Of a DNA stretch of 64,000 bases, positions 7,472 to 17,099 are shown piece after piece (positions within the stretch are counted from its first letter, which is position 1; every line of letters begins with the position of its first letter). Under the pieces are notes generated by a model. It ran no database searches. It saw only the letters and a list, made by a program, of their open reading frames with translations, and was not told the origin of the DNA. Made by a program: the position numbers and the translations under genes. The DNA is from Fredinandcohnia aciditolerans (GTDB lineage: Bacteria; Bacillota; Bacilli; Bacillales; Bacillaceae_L), in assembly GCA_003640645.1 (NCBI GenBank), contig QGHH01000011.1, positions 1 to 64,000 of the forward strand, read 5' to 3'.

Positions 7472-8008
7472 ATGATGAATCGCGTAGTGCTAGTTGGCCG
7501 ATTAACAAAAGATCCTGAGCTAAGATATACTCCAAGTGGTGTAGCAGTTGCTACCTTTACGCTTGCCGTAAATCGCACTTTTACAAATCAGCAAGGTGAA
7601 AGGGAAGCGGATTTCATTAACTGTGTTATCTGGCGCCGACCTGCTGAAAATGTAGCAAACTTCTTGAAAAAGGGTAGTTTAGCGGGTGTTGATGGTCGCC
7701 TTCAAACAAGAAATTACGAAGGACAGGATGGTAAACGAGTGTACGTTACTGAGGTTGTAGCTGAATCAGTTCAATTCCTTGAACCTAGAAGTGATGGTCA
7801 ACAAGGAAACGGACAAAATGGAAGCCAACAACAGCAACGTCAACAAGAGCAATCCAACAACCGAAACAACGGTAATGGAAATGGTAATGGAAATTTCGGA
7901 GGTAATAATAACGGAAATAATCAAGGTGGTTATAACAACTACGATAATGATCCGTTTGCGAATGATGGTCGACCTATTGATATATCAGATGACGATCTTC
8001 CGTTTTGA
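7472..8008 (+). CDS. ssb: Single-stranded DNA-binding protein
   Basis: 178 aa, close to Bacillus SsbA. The N-terminal OB fold begins [19 protein letters not shown] and contains [20 protein letters not shown] and [20 protein letters not shown] (residues 1-105). A Gln/Asn/Gly-rich linker follows, and the acidic tip DDDLPF, which recruits partner proteins, is intact. It coats single strands during replication, recombination or entry of transferred DNA. ATG ATG at 7472/7475 leaves one codon of doubt. Plasmid SSBs commonly accompany transfer or independent replication. Confidence 0.97.
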   Translation: MMNRVVLVGRLTKDPELRYTPSGVAVATFTLAVNRTFTNQQGEREADFINCVIWRRPAENVANFLKKGSLAGVDGRLQTRNYEGQDGKRVYVTEVVAESVQFLEPRSDGQQGNGQNGSQQQQRQQEQSNNRNNGNGNGNGNFGGNNNGNNQGGYNNYDNDPFANDGRPIDISDDDLPF

Positions 8009-8037
8009 CAAATTTTACCAATTATAACATATTAATT

Positions 8038-8075
8038 TAAAGGTTTATCTCTATTATGAGATAGACCTTTTTTAT
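8038..8075 (+). terminator. Terminator after ssb
   Basis: AGGTTTATCTC (8041-8051) pairs with GAGATAGACCT (8059-8069), followed by T6. Confidence 0.8.
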
Positions 8076-8110
8076 TTATCTATTAATCTTAGAAGGGACA
8101 AAAAATAAGA

Positions 8111-8614
8111 ATGAAAAAAATCTATGTGTGTAAATGTGGGAATGTAATGGAGTCAGTTTTACCAATAAATGAGTTACAGTGTTCAAAATGTGAACAATCT
8201 GTTCCAGAAATCCACGATTGTCAATGTGCTGGTAAAAATGCAGATTTTGTTAAGTTAACGGATTATTATAGTCGAAATTTCAAACCGGTAGGAGTTTGGA
8301 AGATTGATTTACAGAATCCGATGCTCCCTTTATTTCACGAAAAAAATAAGGGATTAGAGTCCCGTTGCTTGTATTACTACGGAATATGCCCAACATGTGA
8401 TGGTTTCATGACAGTTGGAACAAGTTTCAGCGATTATCGAGCAACTGGCATTAGATTAATCGAAAGTGCGGTAAATGAACTTCTGAGTTATGAACCATTT
8501 GGTTATAAAATGATTGATACTAAAGAACAGGCTTATAGTATCATTGAGAATTTTTTATACGACCATAAACATTTACTTGAAGAATATAAACAATCAAATG
8601 GAGGTATAAAATAA
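8111..8614 (+). CDS. Cys-rich hypothetical protein, 167 aa
   Basis: Not recognised. The N-terminus has CKCG (residues 7-10), then CSKC and CQC, and a later CPTC, consistent with one or two zinc ribbons. The stop overlaps the ATG of the methyltransferase gene by one base, implying translational coupling and a shared role, perhaps in substrate recognition or partner binding. Confidence 0.65.
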   Translation: MKKIYVCKCGNVMESVLPINELQCSKCEQSVPEIHDCQCAGKNADFVKLTDYYSRNFKPVGVWKIDLQNPMLPLFHEKNKGLESRCLYYYGICPTCDGFMTVGTSFSDYRATGIRLIESAVNELLSYEPFGYKMIDTKEQAYSIIENFLYDHKHLLEEYKQSNGGIK

Positions 8615-9684
8615 TGTCACGATTCGGAAATAAATTAAGGAGTGGTTTTTATGCGACTCCCGAAAAACAGGGTGCTCATATAAAGAGGTTACTAGAGTTT
8701 GAAGAGGGTGGAAGTGCTGTTTTGGACCCGACTTGTGGAGAAGGTGAAATCCTAAAGCAATTAACAAAAGGTATTGAGGGTGTTGTCAGCTATGGTGTTG
8801 AATTGGATAAAGCAAGAGCAGCAAAAGCACAATCTAATATAGATGTTTGTGTTCAAGCTCCTATCGAAAGTATGGTTATCCAAAATAATGTTTTCTCTAT
8901 GCTTTATTTAAACCCACCTTATGATTTTGCCATTAAATCTTATGATGAAGATGAAGCAAGTCGTAAGGAGTTTGACGAACTTAAGAGAAACATTCGATAT
9001 CTTGCTCCAGGTGGAATCTTGATCTACTGTATTCCATCTTACCGTTTTAGCGATAAGCGTATTGCTCGTTTTCTATCTGTTTATTTTGATAAGCCTGCAA
9101 TTATGAGGTTTACGGATGAAGATGATGATTTTGAACAATTTCGTCAAGCAGTTTTTATCGGTAGGAAAAAGAGTGAGGTTAATAAGGATTTTAATGAGAA
9201 GGTCTACGAGTTCCTACTCAGAATGGAATCAGATGATTTTACTCGTGAGAAGGTAACACCAATTAATAAAGTATTTGGACATAGAACATGGGTAGTCCCT
9301 AAAGGTATCACATCCATAAACCCATTTTATTCTCGTTTAGAAAAGAAAAATGAGTATTATGAAGGGATTATTCACTCTAAGGGTTTTCAAGCGTTTAAAG
9401 AACGTACAAAGCCGAAAGAATTAGAATTAGGCGGCACTCCTATCCTTCCAATCAATGAAGGCCAACTCGCACTTTTATTGGCAGCTGGTGCTATCAATGG
9501 GGAATTAGGTGAAGGAGATACATACCATCTAGTTCAAGGATTAGAAGATGTATCTATTAGAAAAGAGGAAGAACCTGCTTATGATTCAAATGGTAACCAC
9601 TATGGTACGAAAGTAGTCGAAAGAACGATACGACAAGTTTCTGTAAAACTAATTACAGAAAACAGAGTTAAAAAATTGATGTAG
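8614..9684 (+). CDS. DUF6094-like SAM-dependent N6-adenine DNA methyltransferase
   Basis: 356 aa. The N-terminus SRFGNKLRSGFYATPEKQ, motif I region VLDPTCGEGEILKQL (SAM binding) and catalytic NPPY near residue 100 identify an amino-methyltransferase of the plasmid/phage family often called DUF6094. The likely product is N6-methyladenine in DNA; the recognition sequence is unknown. It overlaps the preceding Cys-rich gene, and no restriction endonuclease is adjacent, so protection or regulation is more likely than a restriction-modification pair. Confidence 0.8.
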   Translation: MSRFGNKLRSGFYATPEKQGAHIKRLLEFEEGGSAVLDPTCGEGEILKQLTKGIEGVVSYGVELDKARAAKAQSNIDVCVQAPIESMVIQNNVFSMLYLNPPYDFAIKSYDEDEASRKEFDELKRNIRYLAPGGILIYCIPSYRFSDKRIARFLSVYFDKPAIMRFTDEDDDFEQFRQAVFIGRKKSEVNKDFNEKVYEFLLRMESDDFTREKVTPINKVFGHRTWVVPKGITSINPFYSRLEKKNEYYEGIIHSKGFQAFKERTKPKELELGGTPILPINEGQLALLLAAGAINGELGEGDTYHLVQGLEDVSIRKEEEPAYDSNGNHYGTKVVERTIRQVSVKLITENRVKKLM

Positions 9685-9715
9685 ATTGTAATAATCGATA
9701 GGAGGTATATATGGG

Positions 9716-9967
9716 ATGTATTATTCTAAATGGATATCAGAGAACGGTTCTGACGGTAGGTGGAATGTCATTCAGGTTATTAACGGACAAGCACGCTATT
9801 TTGTTCTAAAGACACCTAAACTCGTTGAAAATCCTAATACTGGTCCATTTATTGGTCATGGGTGGATAGAGAAAGATCTACAAGGTCTATGGTGGACTGA
9901 TGGTGAGGATTATATTCTGCTTGACGATTGGGAAAAGCATGAAGGTATTCTCATCCCATTTAATTAA
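9716..9967 (+). CDS. Hypothetical protein, 83 aa
   Basis: Not recognised. GGAGG at 9701-9705 precedes ATG 9716 by 10 bases; an ATG at 9711 is in another, short frame. Trp-rich and acidic (GHGWIEKDLQGLWWTDGEDY), probably a small beta-rich domain. Follows the methyltransferase by 31 bases and ends at a strong terminator. Confidence 0.6.
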   Translation: MYYSKWISENGSDGRWNVIQVINGQARYFVLKTPKLVENPNTGPFIGHGWIEKDLQGLWWTDGEDYILLDDWEKHEGILIPFN

Positions 9968-9983
9968 AAATGTGAAACAAAGG

Positions 9984-10025
9984 TAGACAGAGGAATTAGC
10001 TTTTTATCCTCTGTCTATTTTTGTT
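9984..10025 (+). terminator. Terminator
   Basis: TAGACAGAGG (9984-9993) pairs with CCTCTGTCTA (10008-10017), then T-rich. Confidence 0.9.
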
Positions 10026-10040
10026 TTTGGGGTTATTGGA

Positions 10041-10208
10041 ATGGAACAGAACAATGTACCAACTAAGGATAATGTTGTGTAGGCTGTTTATCGACGAATT
10101 TACAATATGGCAGGCTCTTATCCGAAGGAAAAAGAGATTATTCCTGCACTGTACTTTGTTGAAGAACTGTATAAACGAAAAAATATTACTTTTTTAAAAA
10201 TCGAATGA
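10041..10208 (+). pseudogene. Small gene with in-frame amber codon
   Basis: From ATG 10041 the frame reads MEQNNVPTKDNVV, then TAG at 10080-10082, then continues open for 41 codons (AVYRRIYNMAGSYPKEKEII and onward) to TGA 10206-10208. Both halves look coding and together would make a 55-codon protein. It is likely a nonsense mutation; readthrough cannot be excluded. Function unknown. Confidence 0.5.
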
Positions 10209-10226
10209 ACGTGGAGGAACTATAAA

Positions 10227-11876
10227 ATGAGTAATCGAGTTAATTCTGTTAGAAAGAAACAACTATTAAAGGATAACATGAATAAGCGAGGGATAAGCGG
10301 ACCGCTGGCTGATTTAGACCTTAATTTAAATATTAAGTATTCAACTTCTGGTGAGTTGTATCAAAAGCTCAATAGTTCGATCAAGCGTCGTGTGAACGCA
10401 ATGCTTCCAAACATATCTACTCAAGAATTTTTGGATTTTATAAATTCAATAAATGGTAATCGTAAAATTAAGGATATTCGTATTCTTGATTATGACGATA
10501 TGCAGGTAAGACTTTTATATGCTTGTTTAGGGGATTTACCTGATAGGAATCTGTACGAGAAAGATGTACCGTTGGAACTTGTTTATCAAGATTTCGATGG
10601 AGAAGAATATAAAGGCTATACCTTCCTTCGTAAACCAATGAAAAAACAATTCCATTGGACAAAGAGAAAATTAAAAGGAACACGGTACGACTTTGATTGG
10701 ATCTTTGATTTGTCCAATTTAATTTTGGAATTTTTCTTACCGAATGCACTTGAGAAATTTGCAATTGCTAACGAAAGAATCATCCAATACAAATTCGTCA
10801 ATTATCTTCTTAATACTCATAGGTATAATGCCGGATATGAAATTAAAAAAGTTCCTACGAAAGAGCCTTTCAAAACTGCATTCCTAGAGATTTGTGAGGA
10901 ATTCTCTTTACTTGAAGGAGTTGCTTATGAAGAAGGAACAAAAATGGATGCTTATGAAAAATATTTCTTCTTCCAAGAGGGTGAAAAAGTTGGGGATGTG
11001 CCTAAGCGACTAGAGCAAGTACAAAATTCTTTTCTTAGACCTATTGTATTAAAAGAGTTTGTAGAAGCCTATGATTATGCGAAAGAGAAAACAAAACGAT
11101 CAATTGATGATGAAGCCGCTTATGCTAGAGCTTTTGAAACCAAAAAGCATATTAATCTTTCACATCAACGAAGAATGAAAAATAACGCATTCCTAAATCG
11201 CTATGCAAGTGTTGAGTTAGACAATGATGTAGACCTGGATGAATTTACAAAGTTAGAGCGTGAGTTTAGGGAATTATGTAATAAGGTATTTGTTCCTTAC
11301 TCGGATGGTAGTTTCCGTATTAAAAAATTAGGAAGACACCGAGCTGCAGGAATCTACTTCTCACATGCTAATGCAACAATCTTTGACCTTGATAGTCCAG
11401 ATGCCTTTATTCATGAAATGGCTCACCAAATGGACTTTACATTAGTTAAAGGGAGTATGTTGTCTGAAAGTTTGGCTTTTCGACCTATTATCGACAAGTA
11501 CAAAGAGGTTGTTTTAAACAAAATTGAACAGCTTCCAAATGATAATCCATTTTTAGTTCAATGGAGAGGGAGTACTAAATATAATAAGTCATATTACTTT
11601 CAGTCCACAGAAATTTTTGCTCGATCATATGAATTATATATTCATCATAAGAAGATTGAAACATCCTTTATCAAATCTTCCTACAATGGATACGAATACT
11701 CTAATGACGAGCAGTATATTAAACTAGTCACTAAGTATTTTGATAATCTATTATCCATGTTTGGTGCTAGTCAACCTAAAGAGGAGAAAGCAGCAAGTAA
11801 GCCTTCTTCAGCTCCAAAAGTCGATTATGAAATTGAGTTGATCGAGGGAGAAAAAGGACAACTTGCTTTCTTTTAA
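10227..11876 (+). CDS. Zinc metallopeptidase-like protein with C-terminal clamp-motif-like tail
   Basis: 549 aa. Residues ~394-404 read FIHEMAHQMDF, the HExxH zinc-binding signature, with a downstream TEIFARSYELY that could supply the third ligand, as in zincin domains of phage and plasmid polyvalent proteins. The N-terminal ~300 residues are unassigned. The last residues are EKGQLAFF, resembling the beta sliding-clamp binding motif. Substrate unknown; processing of a regulator or a host defence protein is speculation. Start ATG 10227 follows GTGGAGG. A terminator follows. Confidence 0.65.
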   Translation: MSNRVNSVRKKQLLKDNMNKRGISGPLADLDLNLNIKYSTSGELYQKLNSSIKRRVNAMLPNISTQEFLDFINSINGNRKIKDIRILDYDDMQVRLLYACLGDLPDRNLYEKDVPLELVYQDFDGEEYKGYTFLRKPMKKQFHWTKRKLKGTRYDFDWIFDLSNLILEFFLPNALEKFAIANERIIQYKFVNYLLNTHRYNAGYEIKKVPTKEPFKTAFLEICEEFSLLEGVAYEEGTKMDAYEKYFFFQEGEKVGDVPKRLEQVQNSFLRPIVLKEFVEAYDYAKEKTKRSIDDEAAYARAFETKKHINLSHQRRMKNNAFLNRYASVELDNDVDLDEFTKLEREFRELCNKVFVPYSDGSFRIKKLGRHRAAGIYFSHANATIFDLDSPDAFIHEMAHQMDFTLVKGSMLSESLAFRPIIDKYKEVVLNKIEQLPNDNPFLVQWRGSTKYNKSYYFQSTEIFARSYELYIHHKKIETSFIKSSYNGYEYSNDEQYIKLVTKYFDNLLSMFGASQPKEEKAASKPSSAPKVDYEIELIEGEKGQLAFF

Positions 11877-11885
11877 TTAATATTG

Positions 11886-11919
11886 AACCCGCTATTGGTA
11901 AGACAATAGCGGGTTTTCT
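11886..11919 (+). terminator. Terminator
   Basis: AACCCGCTATTG (11886-11897) pairs with CAATAGCGGGTT (11904-11915), followed by TTC. Confidence 0.9.
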
Positions 11920-11960
11920 GTTAAGAAAAATTAATATTAATCGAAATGAGGGGGAAAACA

Positions 11961-12224
11961 ATGGCAGATATTCTTATGAGTGGAGAGTTTGTCATGCTAA
12001 ATGGTGAAATGGCTGACCGAGATGATTTATGTATTAATTGGGTGGATTTTGGAGATGGGTATTATGATGTACACATCTGTTATAAAAAGACAAATAAGCT
12101 ATTTGGTAGCATAGCCTGGTGTGGCATTCCGGGATTAAATAAAACTAAAAGACGGGTATCAAATATACAAGAAATTACTGGTATTAATGATGTGCGTAAA
12201 GAGATTAGTGATACTGAACCATAA
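11961..12224 (+). CDS. Hypothetical protein, 87 aa
   Basis: Not recognised. ATG 11961 follows GAGGGGGA. Small soluble alpha/beta protein. It ends at a hairpin shared with the convergent minus-strand operon. Confidence 0.55.
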   Translation: MADILMSGEFVMLNGEMADRDDLCINWVDFGDGYYDVHICYKKTNKLFGSIAWCGIPGLNKTKRRVSNIQEITGINDVRKEISDTEP

Positions 12225-12232
12225 TAAATTCC

Positions 12233-12281
12233 AAACTCAAACTCACTTTAAAAATACTGGTATAGCGAGTTTGAGTTTTTT
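12233..12281. terminator. Bidirectional terminator between convergent operons
   Basis: AAACTCAAACTC (12233-12244) pairs with GAGTTTGAGTTT (12267-12278), with T run on the plus side and A run on the other. Confidence 0.8.
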
Positions 12282-12282
12282 G

Positions 12283-12837
12283 TTAATCCCCTAATTTAAC
12301 TGGAGAGTCTTTTCTAAATTCAATATATTCTTTATCAATAAAATGTGCAGGAATCTCTTTTTCCTTTTTCTTTTTGAAAATAGAAAGGATTTTGTTCTTT
12401 ACTTTTTTATCTTCAATTTCTTTTTGTATTTTCTCTCTACATGCACTACAAATTAAACTAAAGTCTCTTGGAGCATCGTCAAAATTCACATACATGGAAT
12501 GGATTTGTAAGTGTTTTGCTATACAAGTCCTGTGTTGACCATCTGTGAACTGATAATGCCCGCAATCTCCTTCCTGCAATCTTATGGAATACATATCATT
12601 TTGAAAGCTTTCGTTTTCAAAGTATCCATCATCAAGCAACTCCTTAGCTAAGTTACGACAATACAAAACGCTACTTTCTTTAAACTGACCCTCTTCTTGT
12701 TGACTTATGGTTTTTGCTTCTTCGTTACTCAAATATAAAGAACAAATACCCTTTCTCAATCCATAACAATCATATTTATCCAAGCGAAAACAAAACGTAT
12801 ATTTAGTTGGATCTATATTTCTTATTTTATAACTCAT
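12283..12837 (-). CDS. ParB-like DGQHR-motif protein, 184 aa
   Basis: ATG 12837 is preferred; AAAGGAGG lies 12 bases upstream. Residues ~100-115 read YQFTDGQHRTCIAKHL, resembling the GxxR/DGxHR core of ParB-N/sulfiredoxin-like domains (nucleotide binding or nuclease). A Cys pair SACREK and a Lys-rich C-terminus (FKKKKEKE) follow. It lies downstream of the D12 methyltransferase with a small ORF between, so it may act with that enzyme on DNA. It is too short and too diverged for a standard partition ParB. Confidence 0.55.
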   Translation of the reverse strand: MSYKIRNIDPTKYTFCFRLDKYDCYGLRKGICSLYLSNEEAKTISQQEEGQFKESSVLYCRNLAKELLDDGYFENESFQNDMYSIRLQEGDCGHYQFTDGQHRTCIAKHLQIHSMYVNFDDAPRDFSLICSACREKIQKEIEDKKVKNKILSIFKKKKEKEIPAHFIDKEYIEFRKDSPVKLGD

Positions 12838-12857
12838 TAATAGATAAGTCCTCCTTT

Positions 12858-12953
12858 CTAGAGCCAATTTGTAAAACGTTTAACTAATAACAGTAATGTA
12901 ATTAGTGGAAGACCTTGTTTTAGAATGTCTTGATCGAATGCGTCTTTTACCAT
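12858..12953 (-). CDS. Small hydrophobic peptide, 31 aa
   Basis: ATG 12953 is preceded by GGAGGGATTAAG, an excellent ribosome site. The peptide begins MVKDAFDQDILKQG and has a short hydrophobic run PLITLLLLV, perhaps membrane associated. Its stop lies just before the ribosome site of the next gene, suggesting coupled translation. No family recognised. Confidence 0.5.
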   Translation of the reverse strand: MVKDAFDQDILKQGLPLITLLLLVKRFTNWL

Positions 12954-13027
12954 CTTAATCCCTCCATCTAAATAATTTTAATATAAACAGATAGTGGCAT
13001 CGCTCATGTAATTGAAAGCCTTGTAGA

Positions 13028-14005
13028 TTACGCTGAATAAATTCTGTTTATTGATTCTATTTTTGGATTTTCATAAAGGTTAATCAACCATTCGGTGTAA
13101 TCATATGTAACTAGTATATCGGCACCTGGACACCCTTGATGGAGGCTATCTAGTAAAAATGCAAGCTCTCTATGGTCTTTTTCAGTGTAATAGCAATGAT
13201 AAAGATCACTTCCTTTAAGAACATAAGGTGGATCGATAAAGATAGTTGCTTCATCTTGCCAGTATGCTTCCTCTATTAATGTAACTGCATTCTCTTGAGT
13301 TACCTCGATTTTATCACTTAGCGAATGTATTTTATCTATTCTTTTAATTAGCTCACTAGGATTCCAACGTGATAACAATTGTTCTTTTTTTCCGTGTTTA
13401 CCTCCAAGTGGATTTGCTTTATATATACCACTAAACGCTAATCGGTTAACTAATAACGATGCCCATGCTGCATCAATCATATTTACACCAAGATAATCAT
13501 CTTTAATAATGCTTTGAGCTTTAAAATAATCTTTTTTGGTAGGGGTAATGTTTTTTATTCTATCTATAATTTCATAAGGAATATGCTTTATAGTCCACCA
13601 AAGAGAAAAAACCCCAGTATCTAAATCATTCAGGTGCAATGAGTCAACAACTCCCTCTTCAAGCATAGCTAATTCAAAACTACCACCACCGGTAAACGGA
13701 GAGACTAATTTTTTTGATTTACTCTGTTGTAAATGGAGGTAAAGATAATTAATGATTTTTGATTTTCCACCTGGGTATCGATAAGGTGATAGTCGTTTAT
13801 TAAATTTTTGTTTTTGAACAGGCACAACGGTTTTACTTGAACGCTTATTTTCAAGTATCAGTGTAAAACAGTGTCTACTCTTTTCTTGCTCAAAGTAGTT
13901 ATAACGATCGCAAGTCTCACACCAAAAACCTTTGCCGTATTGATCTAACTGAAAATCGTCACTATCTGCTGTACCAGAAGTACTGCAATTTTTGCAAGTA
14001 AGCAT
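13028..14005 (-). CDS. D12-class N6-adenine DNA methyltransferase with N-terminal zinc finger
   Basis: 325 aa. PYRYPGGKSKI opens the Dam-like domain, FTGGGSFELAML is the SAM-binding motif I, LNDLD matches motif II, and IDPPY is the catalytic motif IV. The first ~45 residues carry CKNC and CETC pairs, a probable zinc ribbon fused to the enzyme. It would methylate adenine in a short DNA site. No matching endonuclease is present; protection from host restriction is a reasonable role. TATAAT about 45 bases upstream on the minus strand may be its -10. Confidence 0.85.
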   Translation of the reverse strand: MLTCKNCSTSGTADSDDFQLDQYGKGFWCETCDRYNYFEQEKSRHCFTLILENKRSSKTVVPVQKQKFNKRLSPYRYPGGKSKIINYLYLHLQQSKSKKLVSPFTGGGSFELAMLEEGVVDSLHLNDLDTGVFSLWWTIKHIPYEIIDRIKNITPTKKDYFKAQSIIKDDYLGVNMIDAAWASLLVNRLAFSGIYKANPLGGKHGKKEQLLSRWNPSELIKRIDKIHSLSDKIEVTQENAVTLIEEAYWQDEATIFIDPPYVLKGSDLYHCYYTEKDHRELAFLLDSLHQGCPGADILVTYDYTEWLINLYENPKIESINRIYSA

Positions 14006-14139
14006 TCCGACTCACTTCCTTACTTAGCTTTTACTTGAAATGAATTATATCATCTAAATACAAGGTACCAGTAAGAGTTATCCATGAACGGCACCAAAAA
14101 ATAATAAAGTCTGGAATCCTTGTCATTTGGAATATAGTT

Positions 14140-14366
14140 TACTATAATATACATATACTTTTACTATTTATTTGTTTTTGTTTTTAAGCTTTTGGCTTAA
14201 CGTTTTGTTAAAAATTTCGACAGCCTCTTGGGTTGAGTAAGACATGCAATCTGTGTGTCTATCAATCTGAGAGGCTTTTTGTATGCTTTTTTACATCAAG
14301 CTATGGGTGGTAATAAACGAGAATGATGGAGTTCGTCTTATCGAATTCTTTTGTTCTCGTTTTTTA
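14140..14366 (+). promoter_or_regulatory. Leader C with two terminator-like hairpins
   Basis: After TATAATATACATA comes a T-rich run (ATTTGTTTTTGTTTTT), a small hairpin TTAAGC/GCTTAA, a TTTTGTTAAAA dyad, and a long hairpin AGCCTCT (14222-14228) with AGAGGCT (14270-14276), inner GGTTGA/TCAATC and AGACA/TGTCT, then T5. A second hairpin AACGAGAA (14316-14323)/TTCTCGTT (14354-14361) with T6 follows. A tiny 8-codon reading frame with a ribosome site lies at 14400-14426. The helicase gene is next. This accounts for the 486 non-coding bases 14006-14491. Confidence 0.6.
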
Positions 14367-14491
14367 TATAAATCAATTCTAAGAAAGGTGGAGTAGCACA
14401 TGGAAGGACATTTATGGTCTGGATAATTGTTCGCTCAGTATGTTGTAATCGAACGAATGTTCTACTAAAATAATTGAAAAGGGTGATTTTA

Positions 14492-17099
14492 TTGTCAAAT
14501 TTGTGGGAAAAGACACAACAAGAATCAATTGAAAATCCAAAGATGGTCCAATGTTATGTAGAAAATACTACATGGCAGCAAGCCTTTGTATTCGGATTAT
14601 GTGTCGAACACGAAATGCTTAATAAGTATTATGAACGTAATCGGTTGTTGTTTATTATGATGGGCGGTGCAGATTCAACTGTACAATCTATGAAAACAGC
14701 TATTGATTGTGGATTGCACTCTATGAAATTCGGATATGGTAAGAAAAATCTTACTGGTTACGATTTTGAATCAGAGTTCGATATGGTATCCGATAAAGGG
14801 AAATATAGTACTTTTCCTATGAAGGTTGGTAATCGTAAGGTTGTTGCTATGGTACATGATGAAATCATGGAAGATGGTAAATTCCTTATGAGTTTTGAAG
14901 GAGATCCCACTAAGGACTTTCAAAATTTATTGAAAGGGAAAAATTATGGCCTACCAATTCTTGATGAGTGGAAGGACACTATTTTTAATGAATGTGTAAA
15001 GCGTGGATATCTTCAACAAATGGAGCTTTATATTGATCAAGGTGTATTCCCGAATGGCTTCTTTTTGTACAAAGTGGAATTCACAGAAGAACAAGCAGAT
15101 GACCTATTGGAAGAAATGCTTCAAACAAGGACAATACAACTTCCGAAAAGCGGGACTGGTAAGGCCGTTGAGGAAATTGATGGATTAACTGCTTATATGC
15201 AACAATTCAATCAGCCAATGGTTGAAAAACTAGCAGAGAAGATTAAACCATCTCACAACCCGCTTGAGAATGAAATTTTCCCTTATTTTGATTCATATGA
15301 GACTGAATTGTTTCCGGCACAAGGTCATGTAGCTACTGCCATTGCTAAACGCTTGAAAACACAGAAATCAGTTATTTTGCAAGGTGAAATGTCAACTGGA
15401 AAATCCAAAATGACTACCGCTATTGCAGATGGGTATATGAAGATGAAAGGGAAAGAAGGATTCCACTGTTTGCTTATGGTTCCACCGAGTTTAACAGATA
15501 AATGGAGTACAGAAGAAATTTATGATCTACTTCCAAATCCACGTTCAAAGGTGATACGAATAGACAATACTAGTCAATTAATTCAATATCACCAAAATTG
15601 GATGCAGCAAGGTAGAAAAAAACCAAAAGTTCCGACATTCTTTGTATGTAGTTTTACCACGATGAGAGGGGACAGTGCATTAAAACCAGCTGTTACTTTC
15701 ACAAAGGTAAAAACGAAGAAACAGTTGGAGGATGATACGAAACCTTATAAATTTGGTTACTACTGTCCGTGTTGTGGAGAGCCATTACAGGTTATTCAGT
15801 CAAGAGATATTCAATTGAATGAGAATGGCGAGGAAGAAGTAGTAGTTGAAAAACGTATCATGGTTGATGGCGAGTTTGGTGAATCAAGACGACTTCATAA
15901 TACGAAACAACCAGCTAACGCATTCTGTACAGAATGTGGAGAGAGCCTTTGGACTAAAGTTGTTCCAACTCGATACGGTAGTTTCAAGGAGTGGGCTCAG
16001 TTTGAAGATAAACTCATTCATGCTATTGAACATGGTAATAAAGAAGTGGTCAATCAAACAATCTTAGCTCAACCTGAAATTCCTAAGAAGGTTGGTCAAC
16101 CAAGAAGAATTGCTACAAGTGAATACATTCGGAGAAAAATGAAAAAATTCTTTGATGTGTTGATTGTGGACGAGATCCATGAACTTAAAGCTGGTATGTC
16201 AGCACAAGGGAATGCGCTTGGTAGTTTAGCCAGTGCTTGTAAAAAGGTTATTGGGGCCACTGGAACGCTCTTTGGTGGGCTGGCGCAAGATATCTATTAT
16301 ACTCTCTGGAGACTTTGGCCACATGAAATGGTGCAAGCAGGCTACGCGTATTCAGAGGTTTCAAAATGGAATCATGAATATGGTAACGTGGAAACATCTT
16401 ATATGGAAATGAAGAATGAATCTGAGTACTCCAATAAGCAGTCCCGTGGAGGAAATGATAGAAAACGTCAAAAGGTTGTTCCCGGTATTTCACCTTTTGT
16501 GTTCTCAAGATTCCTACTTCACAATACAGTCCTTTTAAGATTAAAAGATGTATGGCCTAATCCAGTTGAGCTTGTTGATGTTCCAACTATATTAGTTGAT
16601 ATGGATGAAGCTGCAAGAAAAGCTTATCAAGATATGACTAATACCTTTGAAAATGCGATTCATAGTAGAGAGGATGGTTTTAAATTATTCCTTCCTTATA
16701 CTGAAACTGGAATTTCATATCCAGATAATCCTTACACCTACCCCGAGTATCACCTAAAAACAGAGGATGGATACGCATTAATTTGGGAGCCAGAACATAT
16801 CAAGGGGAAAGGTTACACTTCTCCCAAAGAAGCAAAGCTCCAAGAAATCATTAAGGGTGAAAAAGAGGAAGGTAGACCAGTCATTGTTTACGTCAAGGAC
16901 ACTGGTTCTTCTCGTGAAGGTAGGGATATTCGACCTCGATTAAAAGAGAAATTAGAGGAAATCGGTTGTAAGGTAGCAATCCTAGATACCAACACTACTA
17001 AAACCGATAAACGTAGCCAATGGTTACGTAAAAAGGTTGAGGATGAAGGACACGATGTAATTATTGTATCTGCCAAACTAGTAAAAGTTGGACTAGATT
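14492..17099 (+). CDS. SNF2/DEAD-type helicase, exon 1 (gene interrupted by group II intron)
   Basis: TTG 14492 follows AAAAGGGTG by 7 bases and is preferred over TTG 14474. With exon 2 (19605-20344) it gives 1115 aa. Residues 1-270 are unassigned. Walker A is GEMSTGKSKM near residue 300, then zinc-binding CPCC and CTEC pairs in an insertion, DEIH (motif II) in VDEIHELKAG near 560, ATGTLFGG (motif III), and the exon ends at the V/VI region VKVGLD. This is an ATP-driven DNA translocase or helicase of superfamily 2. Without splicing the protein stops at 17117-17119, just before motif VI. Its C-terminus carries a clamp-motif-like sequence. Confidence 0.85.

Noticed and set aside
7779-8027. Open frame overlapping the end of ssb
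   Set aside because: Low-complexity shadow of the Asn/Gly-rich ssb linker in another frame; the ssb frame is certain.
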